52,604 nucleotides of DNA from positions 1 to 52,604 of IMG/VR virus record IMGVR_UViG_3300030098_002800; one strand, written 5' to 3'. The translations under genes and the position numbers were made by a program. The notes under the pieces were generated by a model. That model made no database searches. It saw only the letters and a program-made list of their open reading frames with translations, and was not told the DNA's origin. Shown here piece by piece: positions 35,175 to 42,441 of this stretch. The first letter of the stretch is position 1. Each line of letters opens with the position of its first letter. The DNA is from a virus.

Positions 35175-35687
35175 CTATTTACCAAAAGTAGGTGAGTATC
35201 CTTTCCCCTCAACTCTATGTGAAAGAAGATCTGCAACTGTAAATCCAGGATTTCCACCAGCCTTCTTACTAGCATCCATATGGAATTGTATAGCCAAAGC
35301 CATAAGATAATCTTCTTTTTCCTTGGTTTGCTGTGGACCTCCAGCATTTCTGCTAGCTGTTATAGCAAATAATTCTTTTATATCTTCTAAAGCTGCAGGA
35401 GGGTATTTTCCTGTTATTCTATCTTGATCTGTATACACATCCCTAGCCTGACTATAATCCATAGGGCTTAACTCTGATAAGTTTTGAAACATAGCATCTG
35501 TTAAAAACTCTGCTGCTTTTTGCCAAGACCCTTCTGGGGTATCTAACATACCTAGACTATCTGCTGCTGCTGAGTAACCTTTAAACTCTTGAGCTGAAAA
35601 AGTCCCTCTTTCATCCATATTCTGCATTGTTCTAAAGACATCTTTATTTACCTCATCTAACTGATGCCATTTTCTTTTCATTGTCAT
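35175..35687 (-). CDS. Hypothetical late protein, 170 aa
   Basis: The ATG at 35687 has AAGGAG upstream. The protein is helical, starts with a basic run (MTMKRKWHQLDEVNKDVFRTM) and has DYSQARDVYTDQDRITGKYP in the centre. The C-terminus is Gly-rich. No family is recognised. Place between terminase and endolysin suggests a head or packaging accessory, but this cannot be tested here. Confidence 0.6.
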   Translation of the reverse strand: MTMKRKWHQLDEVNKDVFRTMQNMDERGTFSAQEFKGYSAAADSLGMLDTPEGSWQKAAEFLTDAMFQNLSELSPMDYSQARDVYTDQDRITGKYPPAALEDIKELFAITASRNAGGPQQTKEKEDYLMALAIQFHMDASKKAGGNPGFTVADLLSHRVEGKGYSPTFGK

Positions 35688-35697
35688 TTTTTTCTCC

Positions 35698-37251
35698 TTA
35701 TGCTGTTATCCAGCTCCTTGGTTTCTTTTTCTTTTTATACCACCCATCACGACTCTCTGCCATATTTTGAGGAGGATGTGCATACTTACATGCATAAGCC
35801 AATGCATCTATAGTATCATCATGTGCCATCCTTGGGCCGAATGTAATTATCTCTCTATGCAAATCATATTGAGTTTTTTTTATATGTATCTGCCCTACAG
35901 CAAATCGTTGTGCTAGAATTTCTTGTATCCTGTCTCTTTTACTCATTCTATTGCCAGGCTTTTCTTCTTTAAATGCTATATTAAACTGATTCCTTCTTCT
36001 CATTTCAGCTCTTATAGCTTGGAATACTGGCTTAGACATAGATGTATCTTCTATAGTAAATAGAGAAGGTTTATAAAAATTAGCCTGGTCAAACATATAA
36101 TCCACTATTCCTTTTTGTCCAGTGCCAGGAACACCTAGAACTGGAAGCGTTCTATTACGAACATAATCTAAAACATAAATATTATTATCTGGAGTAACAG
36201 CAACTACCATAAGTACACTATAGTCAGAGTTTCTCCTTGCACTATCCGTAGCTGGATCTACGCCTATAAAGACATTGCATGGCTTTGGATCGTCTCCTTC
36301 AGGAACAATAAACGACAACCCTGTCTCATCATCTTTTGTAAAAGTGCCATCCCAATATTTTATATGGTCTCTACTAAATATAGAATCTTCCTCACTTTGA
36401 ACTTCCATCATATACTCTTGATAGAACTTGTGGGGAGTCCCACTATCTGCATAGAATTTCTTTTTACGCTCCATCTCTTTATGACCAAACCAACTATCCC
36501 ATAAAGGAGAACCGTCTTCTTGTAATGCTTTATATGTTATCACTTTCCATGAATAATCTACGCCTTCTTTAAGTGCTTGTTCGTGTCCCACTAAAATCTT
36601 TTGTATAAAGCTATCATAATGAACTGGGGTGCCATTAATTCTTAATCTTCCCGTCTTCGGTTCGAGTGCAGGAAAGACGACAGCAGTAACGAGGTTGGAA
36701 ATTTTTGACCTTGATTCTGGTGTGACCGTGTTATTCTCATCTTCAAAATCATCAAGAACAATAAGATCGTAACGCTTATGTAGCTTGGCACCACCACGAA
36801 TACCTGATAAATTACTCTTACTAATGAGCTTGCAACCATTTTTAAGTTCGATATCATCTTCTGTCCATTTCCTTCCTTTTAAATCTCCAAAATAATATTT
36901 TATCCTATCATTGTATTCTATATGATATTTAATGTAGTCAAGATTGGGAACAGATATCTTGCTACTTGCTGCAACCCAGCCATAAAAAAGGGGCTCCTCA
37001 GTAAAGCAAAAATTGTGCATAATATTGCATTTAGTAAGTACTGTCTTTCCATGTCCCCTAGGTAATATAACTGCTAATTGCCTTTTATCTAGATCCATTA
37101 ATGCATCTGCTACCTGATAATGAAAGAATGGAGTCTCTGATCTCATAAAATCATCAGGAAGAAACAACTTACCAAATGCTATAAGATCTTTAGAGGCTAA
37201 TAATAATTCTTCTTCAGCCTGACTTACATTATGTGTATTAATGTTTGCCAC
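35698..37251 (-). CDS. terL: Terminase large subunit, 517 aa
   Basis: The ATPase half shows VILPRGHGKTVLTK (Walker A, about 61-74), YDLIVLDDFED (Walker B, 161-171) and an INGTPVHYDS coupling region. The nuclease half has VFIGVDPATD (D332) with a second acid at about 410 (FTIEDTSM) and a third in AHDDTIDALAY (near 485), as in RNase H-like packaging nucleases. It packages DNA through the portal. Length and the Walker A wording fit podovirus and P22-type relatives. The stop is followed after 10 bases by the 170-residue gene. Confidence 0.95.
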   Translation of the reverse strand: MANINTHNVSQAEEELLLASKDLIAFGKLFLPDDFMRSETPFFHYQVADALMDLDKRQLAVILPRGHGKTVLTKCNIMHNFCFTEEPLFYGWVAASSKISVPNLDYIKYHIEYNDRIKYYFGDLKGRKWTEDDIELKNGCKLISKSNLSGIRGGAKLHKRYDLIVLDDFEDENNTVTPESRSKISNLVTAVVFPALEPKTGRLRINGTPVHYDSFIQKILVGHEQALKEGVDYSWKVITYKALQEDGSPLWDSWFGHKEMERKKKFYADSGTPHKFYQEYMMEVQSEEDSIFSRDHIKYWDGTFTKDDETGLSFIVPEGDDPKPCNVFIGVDPATDSARRNSDYSVLMVVAVTPDNNIYVLDYVRNRTLPVLGVPGTGQKGIVDYMFDQANFYKPSLFTIEDTSMSKPVFQAIRAEMRRRNQFNIAFKEEKPGNRMSKRDRIQEILAQRFAVGQIHIKKTQYDLHREIITFGPRMAHDDTIDALAYACKYAHPPQNMAESRDGWYKKKKKPRSWITA

Positions 37252-37745
37252 TAATACCCTGTGCCTGATGTGTCCTTTGGTGCCGCTGGTTTAGGATTTG
37301 GAGAATTACCCATTTCTTTCATAAGCAAAGAATCAACATCTGTATTAAATAATAAATTAAATGCTTTTTCTTCATTCTCTTCTCTTCCTAGCCCTAGAGA
37401 TTTGCTCACATTACTTGGAAGGATTCCTAAAATAGGCCCACTCCAATCCATAACTTTATTTGCAATTCTTTGGCTATCTGTATTTAAGATATATCTTCTT
37501 GCTGCCCCCATAATCAAAGGACCTAAATTGGCATTCTTATCATAATCTTCTTTATCAAGGTACCCTATTCTAAATAAAATATCTTGAGCTTTTCTGACAT
37601 TTTCTCTTGTCTTATTATAACCTAGAACGCTATTCATAATATTATAAGCTTCTGGGTGATAAGGAACTTCACCACTACCTTTTGGCACGCCTTTGGAATA
37701 ATAAACCTCACCACTCCAGTTTTTTCTATTATAGCTGCTGGACAT
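37251..37745 (-). CDS. Hypothetical protein between terminase subunits, 164 aa
   Basis: Mostly helical with a hydrophobic stretch (KVMDWSGPILGILPSNVSKS, about 100-120). The N-terminus is Ser/Lys-rich, and the tail is Pro/Gly-rich (NPKPAAPKDTSGTGY). It is overlapped at both ends by terminase genes, so it is coupled to packaging. No known domain. Confidence 0.65.
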   Translation of the reverse strand: MSSSYNRKNWSGEVYYSKGVPKGSGEVPYHPEAYNIMNSVLGYNKTRENVRKAQDILFRIGYLDKEDYDKNANLGPLIMGAARRYILNTDSQRIANKVMDWSGPILGILPSNVSKSLGLGREENEEKAFNLLFNTDVDSLLMKEMGNSPNPKPAAPKDTSGTGY

Positions 37746-38473
37746 TATTTTATCTCCTTGGGCCTTTCAGCCTCTTTCAATTTATCTTTACTAAAACCCT
37801 GAAACACAGCTCCTGTTAGCTGGGTAACTTGTGTCTTGTTCTTATCTTCCATATCAAGTATATCAGATAACTTAAATAAAGCTTTTAACCTGGTATCAGC
37901 TTTGTCAGCTGAAGTGGCTTCATACTTTATTCCTTCCAGAACAAACTTAGGGTCTATATCCAATTCTTCCATTACAGGCTTTAATTCTTCTTTCATAGCT
38001 GTTTTTATCCTTGTAGTTTTGACCAACTGTCCCGCACGTACTGCAGCATAGTTCGGATCATTTGTAGGGAACGCTTTAAGATAGGCTTCCCTAGGAGGCA
38101 TCCCTGCTGCCAAATGTACTGCAAAAAGTTCTTCACGACTTGATAGGCTTTGTCTATCTTCAATTCTTTGATTCCTTTCAATATGACCTCCTAATGAGTA
38201 TATGTTTATTCGTTTAGATGTATCCATCTTTGTTTTATCGGATACTATAAAAGTCCCAGTGCAAGTTCCTATATAGTCAAACTTACGGACCTTTCCCTTA
38301 CTTTTAGTCATACTACCTCTCCTGAGTACTTGAATAACGCAACCATCGTCACTCAACACCCAATCATTTATATGACCATCCCTCCAATCCCGTTTGTAAT
38401 TTAAATCTTTAGGTACCTCACTTTCACTTTCATATACAACGTGATTGATTTTATTTATTATATAATGTCTCAT
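37745..38473 (-). CDS. terS: Terminase small subunit, 242 aa
   Basis: LSSREELFAVHLAAGMPPREAYLKAFP is a typical N-terminal DNA-binding helix-turn-helix of small terminase subunits. Next come helices for oligomerisation (VKTTRIKTAMKEELKPVMEE). An N-terminal ~95-residue strand-rich extension (MRHYIINKINHVVYESES) is unusual and may add another function. Its position at the head of the late unit, directly before the large subunit, supports the call. Confidence 0.75.
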   Translation of the reverse strand: MRHYIINKINHVVYESESEVPKDLNYKRDWRDGHINDWVLSDDGCVIQVLRRGSMTKSKGKVRKFDYIGTCTGTFIVSDKTKMDTSKRINIYSLGGHIERNQRIEDRQSLSSREELFAVHLAAGMPPREAYLKAFPTNDPNYAAVRAGQLVKTTRIKTAMKEELKPVMEELDIDPKFVLEGIKYEATSADKADTRLKALFKLSDILDMEDKNKTQVTQLTGAVFQGFSKDKLKEAERPKEIK

Positions 38474-38481
38474 AGACTCCT

Positions 38482-38499
38482 AATCCCTGCCAAGGGATT
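38482..38499 (-). repeat. Perfect 7-bp hairpin ahead of terS
   Basis: AATCCCT (38482-38488) pairs perfectly with AGGGATT (38493-38499) across a four-base loop. It separates the 57-residue gene from terS and ends just upstream of the terS ribosome site (TAGGAG). It may act as a weak terminator or pause site. Confidence 0.45.
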
Positions 38500-38507
38500 T
38501 GGGTTAT

Positions 38508-38681
38508 TTAGGCAAGACCAAGTATATCACTCTCAATATATTGGCTTAACTCTTCAGGTACAGATATATACATATCTCCAATTTCAAATACACAATCATT
38601 ACCTTCAATATACTCTTTAATAAATTCAACCTCTTCAGTGTCAGAATCATATCGTATACGTAATACATATTCTTTTATCAT
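38508..38681 (-). CDS. Small acidic protein, 57 aa, first gene of the late unit
   Basis: The ATG at 38681 has GGAGG five bases upstream, so I prefer it to a GTG at 38693. The protein reads MIKEYVLRIRYDSDTEEVEF and later YISVPEELSQYIESD, strand-helix and strongly acidic. No known domain. It is the leader gene of the late unit and could be a regulator, but nothing shows it directly. Confidence 0.6.
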   Translation of the reverse strand: MIKEYVLRIRYDSDTEEVEFIKEYIEGNDCVFEIGDMYISVPEELSQYIESDILGLA

Positions 38682-38816
38682 CTTATCCTCCACTTTTAGG
38701 TGTACTTATCCCCTGAGAACCAAGGTTCTTTTTAAATTTCTTTAACCTTAAATTTCACTTAAAGCCAGTTATTTCTCCCATACTCTTAGCTTATATTAAG
38801 GCAATTTTTGTTAGCT

Positions 38817-38860
38817 GTTGGGGACAATCCTTAAACCTCTATATGAGGTGGCAACCCAAC
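38817..38860. ncRNA. Nested hairpin in the divergent region
   Basis: GTTGGG at 38817-38822 pairs with CCCAAC at 38855-38860. Inside, ACCTC (38835-38839) pairs with GAGGT (38845-38849). The arms are separated by asymmetric loops, giving a compact two-stem fold. It could act as RNA leader structure or a protein site. No known class is recognised. Confidence 0.35.
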
Positions 38861-39004
38861 GTCTGACCCTTTAAGCAGAACTATTGCAAGTGTACTTATA
38901 GGGTGATAATTCAAAGAACTGCTAACTTCGTAATTTAAAATAGTTTTATCGATATTACAAGAGGTTTCAAAAATTATAGCATTTTGGTATGTGGCCTTAT
39001 ATAT

Positions 39005-39026
39005 AGTGGTACCCCACTACCGTGGG
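39005..39026. promoter_or_regulatory. Two mutually exclusive TACC-loop hairpins
   Basis: GTGG, TACC, CCAC, TACC, GTGG follow each other. The central CCAC can pair with either flank, each time around a TACC loop (AGTGG/CCACT at 39005-39018, or CCCAC/GTGGG at 39013-39026). It sits about 84 bases ahead of the first early gene. An attenuator or protein-controlled switch is possible. Confidence 0.4.
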
Positions 39027-39109
39027 ATTATTGCTATCGCTATTACGTTATTTTTGATTTAGTTTTGTTTGATTTATTTTTATGGTTTAAATAAAATAGG
39101 AGACTAAAG

Positions 39110-39481
39110 ATGAGCCTGAAAATGCCAAGACAATGGAGCAAGAGAGTACGTGTAGAGAACGAAGCAACAGAATTAAAGCAAGACAAGAAAGATCCTATCG
39201 CTATGGCTACTACAGCAGCAGTCATTAGAGCTATTAATGAAAAGGATACAGAGTTCTTAGCTGATCTACAAGTAGTAGGTAAGATGTTCAATGTATCAAA
39301 CCCAACACCAGCAGGGCAAACAGCTATGGGTAGAGTAACAAGAACTACACTTACTGATGCTAGTGGTGCTGAGCATGTCATTGATGACGATCCAGCATTG
39401 GTTAGTAGTTATACTCAAAGTGGTATGACAATAACTAAAACTGAATCTTGTGTACTGTATGACGATGGTACTGTAAGATAA
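39110..39481 (+). CDS. First early gene, hypothetical protein, 123 aa
   Basis: The ribosome site AGGAGA lies six bases upstream. The N-terminus is basic (SLKMPRQWSKRVRVENEATE), a helix (DPIAMATTAAVIRAINEKDT) follows, and the C-terminal half is strand-rich with acidic patches. No known family. A terminator-like hairpin follows 18 bases after the stop, so it is probably its own transcription unit and highly expressed soon after entry. Confidence 0.65.
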   Translation: MSLKMPRQWSKRVRVENEATELKQDKKDPIAMATTAAVIRAINEKDTEFLADLQVVGKMFNVSNPTPAGQTAMGRVTRTTLTDASGAEHVIDDDPALVSSYTQSGMTITKTESCVLYDDGTVR

Positions 39482-39498
39482 TTGTTGTGTTTGTGGTA

Positions 39499-39524
39499 TT
39501 AGGGGAGATTAATTTCTCCCTTAA
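39499..39524 (+). terminator. Terminator-like hairpin after the first early gene
   Basis: GGGAGA and TCTCCC form a six-base stem around TTAATT, extended by AT pairs, followed by TTAATATTGTT. The hairpin is close to the stop of the first early gene, as expected of an intrinsic terminator, though the T tract is short. Confidence 0.55.
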
Positions 39525-39660
39525 TATTGTTAAGTAATGTATTAGTTCTCTTTTAAATATCCTAACGGGCTTGTGTGTATGTAATAATATATATACCAAC
39601 ATATACCAAACATAACCTATATTTTTTTTATAATTACAATCTTAACCAAAGGAGATTTAC

Positions 39661-39918
39661 ATGGAATCTAAATGGATTACAATAGCTGATAAGCTTATTA
39701 ATACTGAGAATCTTAACAGTTGTGAGGTATGGAAAAGTCCTTCCGATATTTGGTATCTTATTCTTGAATTTGGTGATAAATACCAAAAACAGATTAAGAT
39801 TACTAAAGGCGAAGATGCTGCTTATGATATATTAAAGACACTAAAAGTATATCTTAACTCTTTTACAATAGCAAGACCTTTGCAAATAGAAGAGAGTGAG
39901 TTAGCTCATAATGATTAA
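39661..39918 (+). CDS. Hypothetical early protein, 85 aa
   Basis: A strong ribosome site (AAAGGAGA) precedes the ATG. The chain opens MESKWITIADKLINTENLNS and has WYLILEFGDKYQKQIKITKG, a beta-strand pair with basic residues, then a helix (EDAAYDILKTLKVYL). I recognise no family. An AT-rich leader with a TATAAT at 39629-39634 and a terminator behind it suggest a monocistronic unit. Confidence 0.6.
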   Translation: MESKWITIADKLINTENLNSCEVWKSPSDIWYLILEFGDKYQKQIKITKGEDAAYDILKTLKVYLNSFTIARPLQIEESELAHND

Positions 39919-39924
39919 ATATTA

Positions 39925-39960
39925 GGGGTAGCAGTTAATCCTGTTGCCCTTATATTTTTT
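39925..39960 (+). terminator. Rho-independent terminator
   Basis: GGGTAGCAG (39926-39934) pairs over nine positions, with two wobbles, to CTGTTGCCC (39941-39949), followed by TTATATTTTTT. A stable stem with a T-rich tail directly after the 85-residue gene fits an intrinsic terminator. Confidence 0.7.
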
Positions 39961-40034
39961 GAAAGAATTAAACTTACGGTTTAGTAGTGTAATAACTTGA
40001 AAGTGATTTAATAGTTAGTATTAATATATAAAAA

Positions 40035-40187
40035 GCTATTACAGTAGCAAGGTTGACATCTAGCTGTAACTGGATCAAATGGTCAACAAGTATGTTAGAA
40101 AGCTACTAGATTGCTAGTAGGGCTATGTCTTTAAGGCGTTGGGAACACTGTAGGGTTTGATCCTATAAATGATGGTTTGAATCCATC
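40035..40187 (+). ncRNA. Candidate structured RNA with tandem hairpins
   Basis: In this gene-free stretch I see GCTA/TAGC (40035-40048), GTTGAC/GTCAAC (40052-40057 with 40082-40087), CTACTAG/CTAGTAG (40103-40109 with 40114-40120), TAGG/CCTA (40151-40165) and GATGG/CCATC around TTTGAAT (40171-40187). The last resembles a tRNA T-arm, but no acceptor or anticodon arms fit. The run of clean stems in non-coding DNA suggests a structured RNA or leader for the following small genes. Confidence 0.45.
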
Positions 40188-40241
40188 CGACCGAAATAAT
40201 TAAATAATTAAACTATAACTAACTAAGGAGGGCTAATAATT

Positions 40242-40523
40242 ATGCCTTGGTATATAATACTTAAAGATGTCTTTTTACCTGAGAAATGGCAAACAAACCC
40301 ATTTAAGACAGAAGGACAAAGAAAATCTGCATACGATGTTTATATGCGAGAAAAAGAGAGTCATTGGAGAACAGTTGAAAAGTTACAAGAATGTATCAAT
40401 AAACTTGAAAAGAAATATGCTAAGGTATTATTTACAAATGATAAATTAGTGACTGAGAATAATTACTTAAAAAGTATGTCATTCTTTCAGCTTATCAAGT
40501 GGTATTTTAAAAGAAACAATTAA
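40242..40523 (+). CDS. Hypothetical early protein with membrane segment, 93 aa
   Basis: It starts MPWYIILKDVFLPEKW after a GGAGGG ribosome site. The centre is a charged helix with heptads (VEKLQECINKLEKKYAKVL), and the end is SMSFFQLIKWYFKRNN. It may be peripheral to a membrane. No family is recognised. Confidence 0.55.
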   Translation: MPWYIILKDVFLPEKWQTNPFKTEGQRKSAYDVYMREKESHWRTVEKLQECINKLEKKYAKVLFTNDKLVTENNYLKSMSFFQLIKWYFKRNN

Positions 40524-40546
40524 CCTATAACAACCAAGGAGATATT

Positions 40547-40666
40547 ATGACATACATAGAAATACAAGCTCTAATGCCTGATATTGATTGGGATAGAGTA
40601 GCTATAAACTATGCTATACTAGATTGTATTGCTGATAATTATTACAACATAATACTGGAGGTTTAA
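40547..40666 (+). CDS. Hypothetical micro-protein, 39 aa
   Basis: A strong ribosome site (CAAGGAGA) precedes ATG at 40547. The acidic peptide reads MTYIEIQALMPDIDWDRVAI and ends NYYNIILEV, helical. It stands in a run of small early genes with tight spacing. No known function. Confidence 0.5.
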   Translation: MTYIEIQALMPDIDWDRVAINYAILDCIADNYYNIILEV

Positions 40667-40667
40667 T

Positions 40668-40814
40668 ATGTATGAGATATTCCAATTAATACATGAAGTG
40701 ATAGGTATATTAGATATATCAATATCATTTAAAGTGTACCATTACATACTATTCTATACTATATACAGATTATATATAAAGTATAAATCAGGAGGAATGG
40801 GAATATGGAGATGA
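40668..40814 (+). CDS. Small hydrophobic early protein, 48 aa
   Basis: GGAGG lies five bases before the ATG. The chain (MYEIFQLIHEVIGILDISIS, then YHYILFYTIYRLYIKYK) is rich in Ile/Tyr/Leu and likely membrane-associated, with a basic end. It overlaps the next ORF in another frame by 10 bases. Confidence 0.5.
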   Translation: MYEIFQLIHEVIGILDISISFKVYHYILFYTIYRLYIKYKSGGMGIWR

Positions 40815-40942
40815 AAATAAAACAATGGTTGCATGCTTTGTGGACCGTAGTTATATATGGTGGTTCTATATGGATTACTATATATTTAGCTGGACATTTA
40901 GTTAATTGGTTAATGCTAACTACCACAAGATATGCACCGTAA
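40805..40942 (+). CDS. Small membrane protein, 45 aa
   Basis: The ATG at 40805 has AGGAGG eight bases upstream. The peptide has a basic N-terminus (MEMKIKQWLHALW) and one hydrophobic segment (VVIYGGSIWITIYLAG). One membrane helix is likely. It may act on the host envelope, but nothing indicates how. Confidence 0.5.
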   Translation: MEMKIKQWLHALWTVVIYGGSIWITIYLAGHLVNWLMLTTTRYAP

Positions 40943-40952
40943 CGATAAGTAA

Positions 40953-41104
40953 TACAGTTGCCTAAGCTTGGCCGCAATAGTGGCTCTTCTGATGGGACTG
41001 TACATATTAGAGAGGATATTGACAGGCGAGTATCGATGTGGTCATAGACTGGAATTGATACCAGCTTCGTGAAACAGATACTAACGAGGGTCAAGCCTCT
41101 CTAA
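40953..41104 (+). ncRNA. Candidate structured RNA upstream of the HNH gene
   Basis: Two domains are visible. Domain A is closed by TACAGT/ACTGTA (40953-40958 with 40997-41002) and holds GCCGC/GTGGC around AATA. Domain B is closed by TTAGAGAGG/CCTCTCTAA (41007-41015 with 41096-41104), continues with TTGAC/GTCAA after a small loop, and has an inner TATCGAT/ATTGATA pair. Fourteen pairs in the main stem are far beyond chance for so short a stretch. It ends 19 bases before the HNH gene. No known RNA class is recognised. Confidence 0.6.
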
Positions 41105-41123
41105 TTAACTAACCAAAGGAGAC

Positions 41124-41969
41124 ATGATGACTTTAAAAGAATTAAAAAAGAAAGCTAAAAAGACTGGAGGTAAAGTAATTAAAAGAAGTGATGGAAATTA
41201 TAGATTACATTATAAAACTATAATTGATACATCTTTATGGACTTTACCTGAAGAAATATTAGAGATTGCAAAATCAATTGATGATAATACTAAAGAAGTA
41301 GTAATCCATGGTATTATTCGTAAAAGAAAAGATATACCTAAAGGTATTTCAAAACACATATCATTTAATTCAACTAAGGCGTTTAAAAGATGGATTCGTG
41401 AAATGTATCGTAGTATGATAAGATCTGGACATAAAATAAAAGTATTAAAAGAACAATCTCATTTACCTAGAGATTCTAAATATAGAAAATCTAGTGGTGT
41501 TACTTATGTATCTGGTGTTTATTGTTATATGTGTAATAAGAAATGCCTGCAAACCTGGACTGCATTTAAAAAGAAATTAAAACCAACATGTTCAAAGAAA
41601 TGTAAGGATAGAGGTATGTATCATGATATGCAACATTTGCATGATGGTAAATGGTGGGATGTATATTCTTTAAATAAAGGTTATCATTCTATAAGAAGAA
41701 AAGATCCTAAAACAGGAAAAACTATTAGAACTTCTAGACATAGAGATAATTGGATAAAACATTATGGAGTTGAACCTAAAAAGGGATATCATCTTCATCA
41801 TATCAATATGTGTAAAGGTGATGATGATATTTCTAATTTAATGGAACTTTCACCTAGAAGACATCAGCAATTACATGGTACATTTAACGATATATGTAAA
41901 CCTCTTATGGATATGGGTATTGTGAAATTTAACAAAGATAAAGGCTATTATTTAGCCAAGGGAGTGTAA
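41124..41969 (+). CDS. Free-standing HNH endonuclease, 281 aa
   Basis: Residues 223-251 show YHLHHINMCKG, then N238, and RRHQQLHG, giving the H-H...N...H layout of HNH nucleases. Before it lies a Cys pair cluster (CYMCNKKC at about 134-141, and CSKKC at about 156) that may bind zinc. The N-terminal 130 residues are Lys-rich and helical, probably DNA-binding. There is no RuvC or IscB-like region. It is likely a homing-type or host-directed DNA endonuclease. Position straight after a structured non-coding RNA candidate is noteworthy. Confidence 0.8.
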   Translation: MMTLKELKKKAKKTGGKVIKRSDGNYRLHYKTIIDTSLWTLPEEILEIAKSIDDNTKEVVIHGIIRKRKDIPKGISKHISFNSTKAFKRWIREMYRSMIRSGHKIKVLKEQSHLPRDSKYRKSSGVTYVSGVYCYMCNKKCLQTWTAFKKKLKPTCSKKCKDRGMYHDMQHLHDGKWWDVYSLNKGYHSIRRKDPKTGKTIRTSRHRDNWIKHYGVEPKKGYHLHHINMCKGDDDISNLMELSPRRHQQLHGTFNDICKPLMDMGIVKFNKDKGYYLAKGV

Positions 41970-41970
41970 T

Positions 41971-42255
41971 ATGACTTATGCAGATGTAATACGATTCTAT
42001 AAAGAACAATTAAACAAGTTTGATAAACTAGGACTTGGCAAAGAGACTGAACATGGTACTGTTGTAACAGAAAGATTGATAGAAAATACCAAAACCAGGC
42101 TACATGAACTTCAGTTCAAGAATATCAAAAAAGAAGTAGATAAACAAGTATTTAGAGCTAAAAAGAAGAATGCTGATGTAGAAAGTTTAAAGCAACAAAT
42201 CTATATCTTAGAGTATAATCTTATGAGGCTGAAGGAGGATGTAGGATTAATATGA
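41971..42255 (+). CDS. Hypothetical early protein, 94 aa, helical
   Basis: A helical, Lys/Glu-rich chain (MTYADVIRFYKEQLNKFDK) with a heptad-like C-terminus (VESLKQQIYILEYNLMRLKE). It starts one base after the HNH stop and overlaps the next ORF's start. No known family; possibly a partner of DNA-binding proteins. Confidence 0.55.
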   Translation: MTYADVIRFYKEQLNKFDKLGLGKETEHGTVVTERLIENTKTRLHELQFKNIKKEVDKQVFRAKKKNADVESLKQQIYILEYNLMRLKEDVGLI

Positions 42256-42422
42256 AACCATGTAGTAAATGCGGTGAAGGTAAAAGACTGACCTATAAGA
42301 GTTATTGTAGGCTATGTCACAATGCAATGCAGAAAAGGCATAGAGAAAAACGTAAAGAACTTAACAAATCAATACATCAAGTGGGTTGGAGATGGTGGTA
42401 TACCCACTGGTGTAATGATTAA
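42252..42422 (+). CDS. Small zinc-ribbon protein, 56 aa
   Basis: CSKCGEG (C4, C7) and CRLCHNA (C19, C22) form a CxxC...CxxC ribbon. The rest is basic with many Trp (HQVGWRWWYTHWCND). The ATG at 42252 overlaps the previous gene's stop. It likely binds nucleic acid or a host protein. Confidence 0.55.
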   Translation: MKPCSKCGEGKRLTYKSYCRLCHNAMQKRHREKRKELNKSIHQVGWRWWYTHWCND

Positions 42423-42441
42423 ACCAAGGAGGCTAAGTAAT

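Larger units (their letters stand above)
38682..39109. promoter_or_regulatory. Divergent non-coding region between late and early units
   Basis: No gene is seen. It must hold the start signals for both units. Visible elements are a small terminator-like hairpin (AGAAC/GTTCT followed by T-rich DNA near 38716-38735), a direct repeat GTGTACTTAT at 38700-38709 and 38890-38899, a nested hairpin at 38817-38860, the switch-like hairpins at 39005-39026, and an A/T-rich stretch before the first early ATG. No good sigma-70 promoter could be read, which would suit a phage polymerase with its own promoters. Confidence 0.55.

Noticed and set aside
40053-40058. TTGACA boxes at 40053, 41019 and 45860 as sigma-70 -35 elements
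   Set aside because: No matching -10 box at 16-18 bases, two of them lie inside paired stems, and TTGACA is expected many times by chance in AT-rich DNA of this length.
40100-40195. tRNA gene suggested by the T-arm-like GATGG/CCATC hairpin
   Set aside because: The expected acceptor partner of CGACCGA is missing within tRNA distance, no anticodon arm can be drawn, and T-loop base C56 is replaced by T. Kept only as part of a structured-RNA candidate.
41124-41969. HNH gene as a guide-RNA nuclease of the IscB kind
   Set aside because: No RuvC segments, and length and layout fit a free-standing homing endonuclease. The nearby RNA candidate is noted separately.
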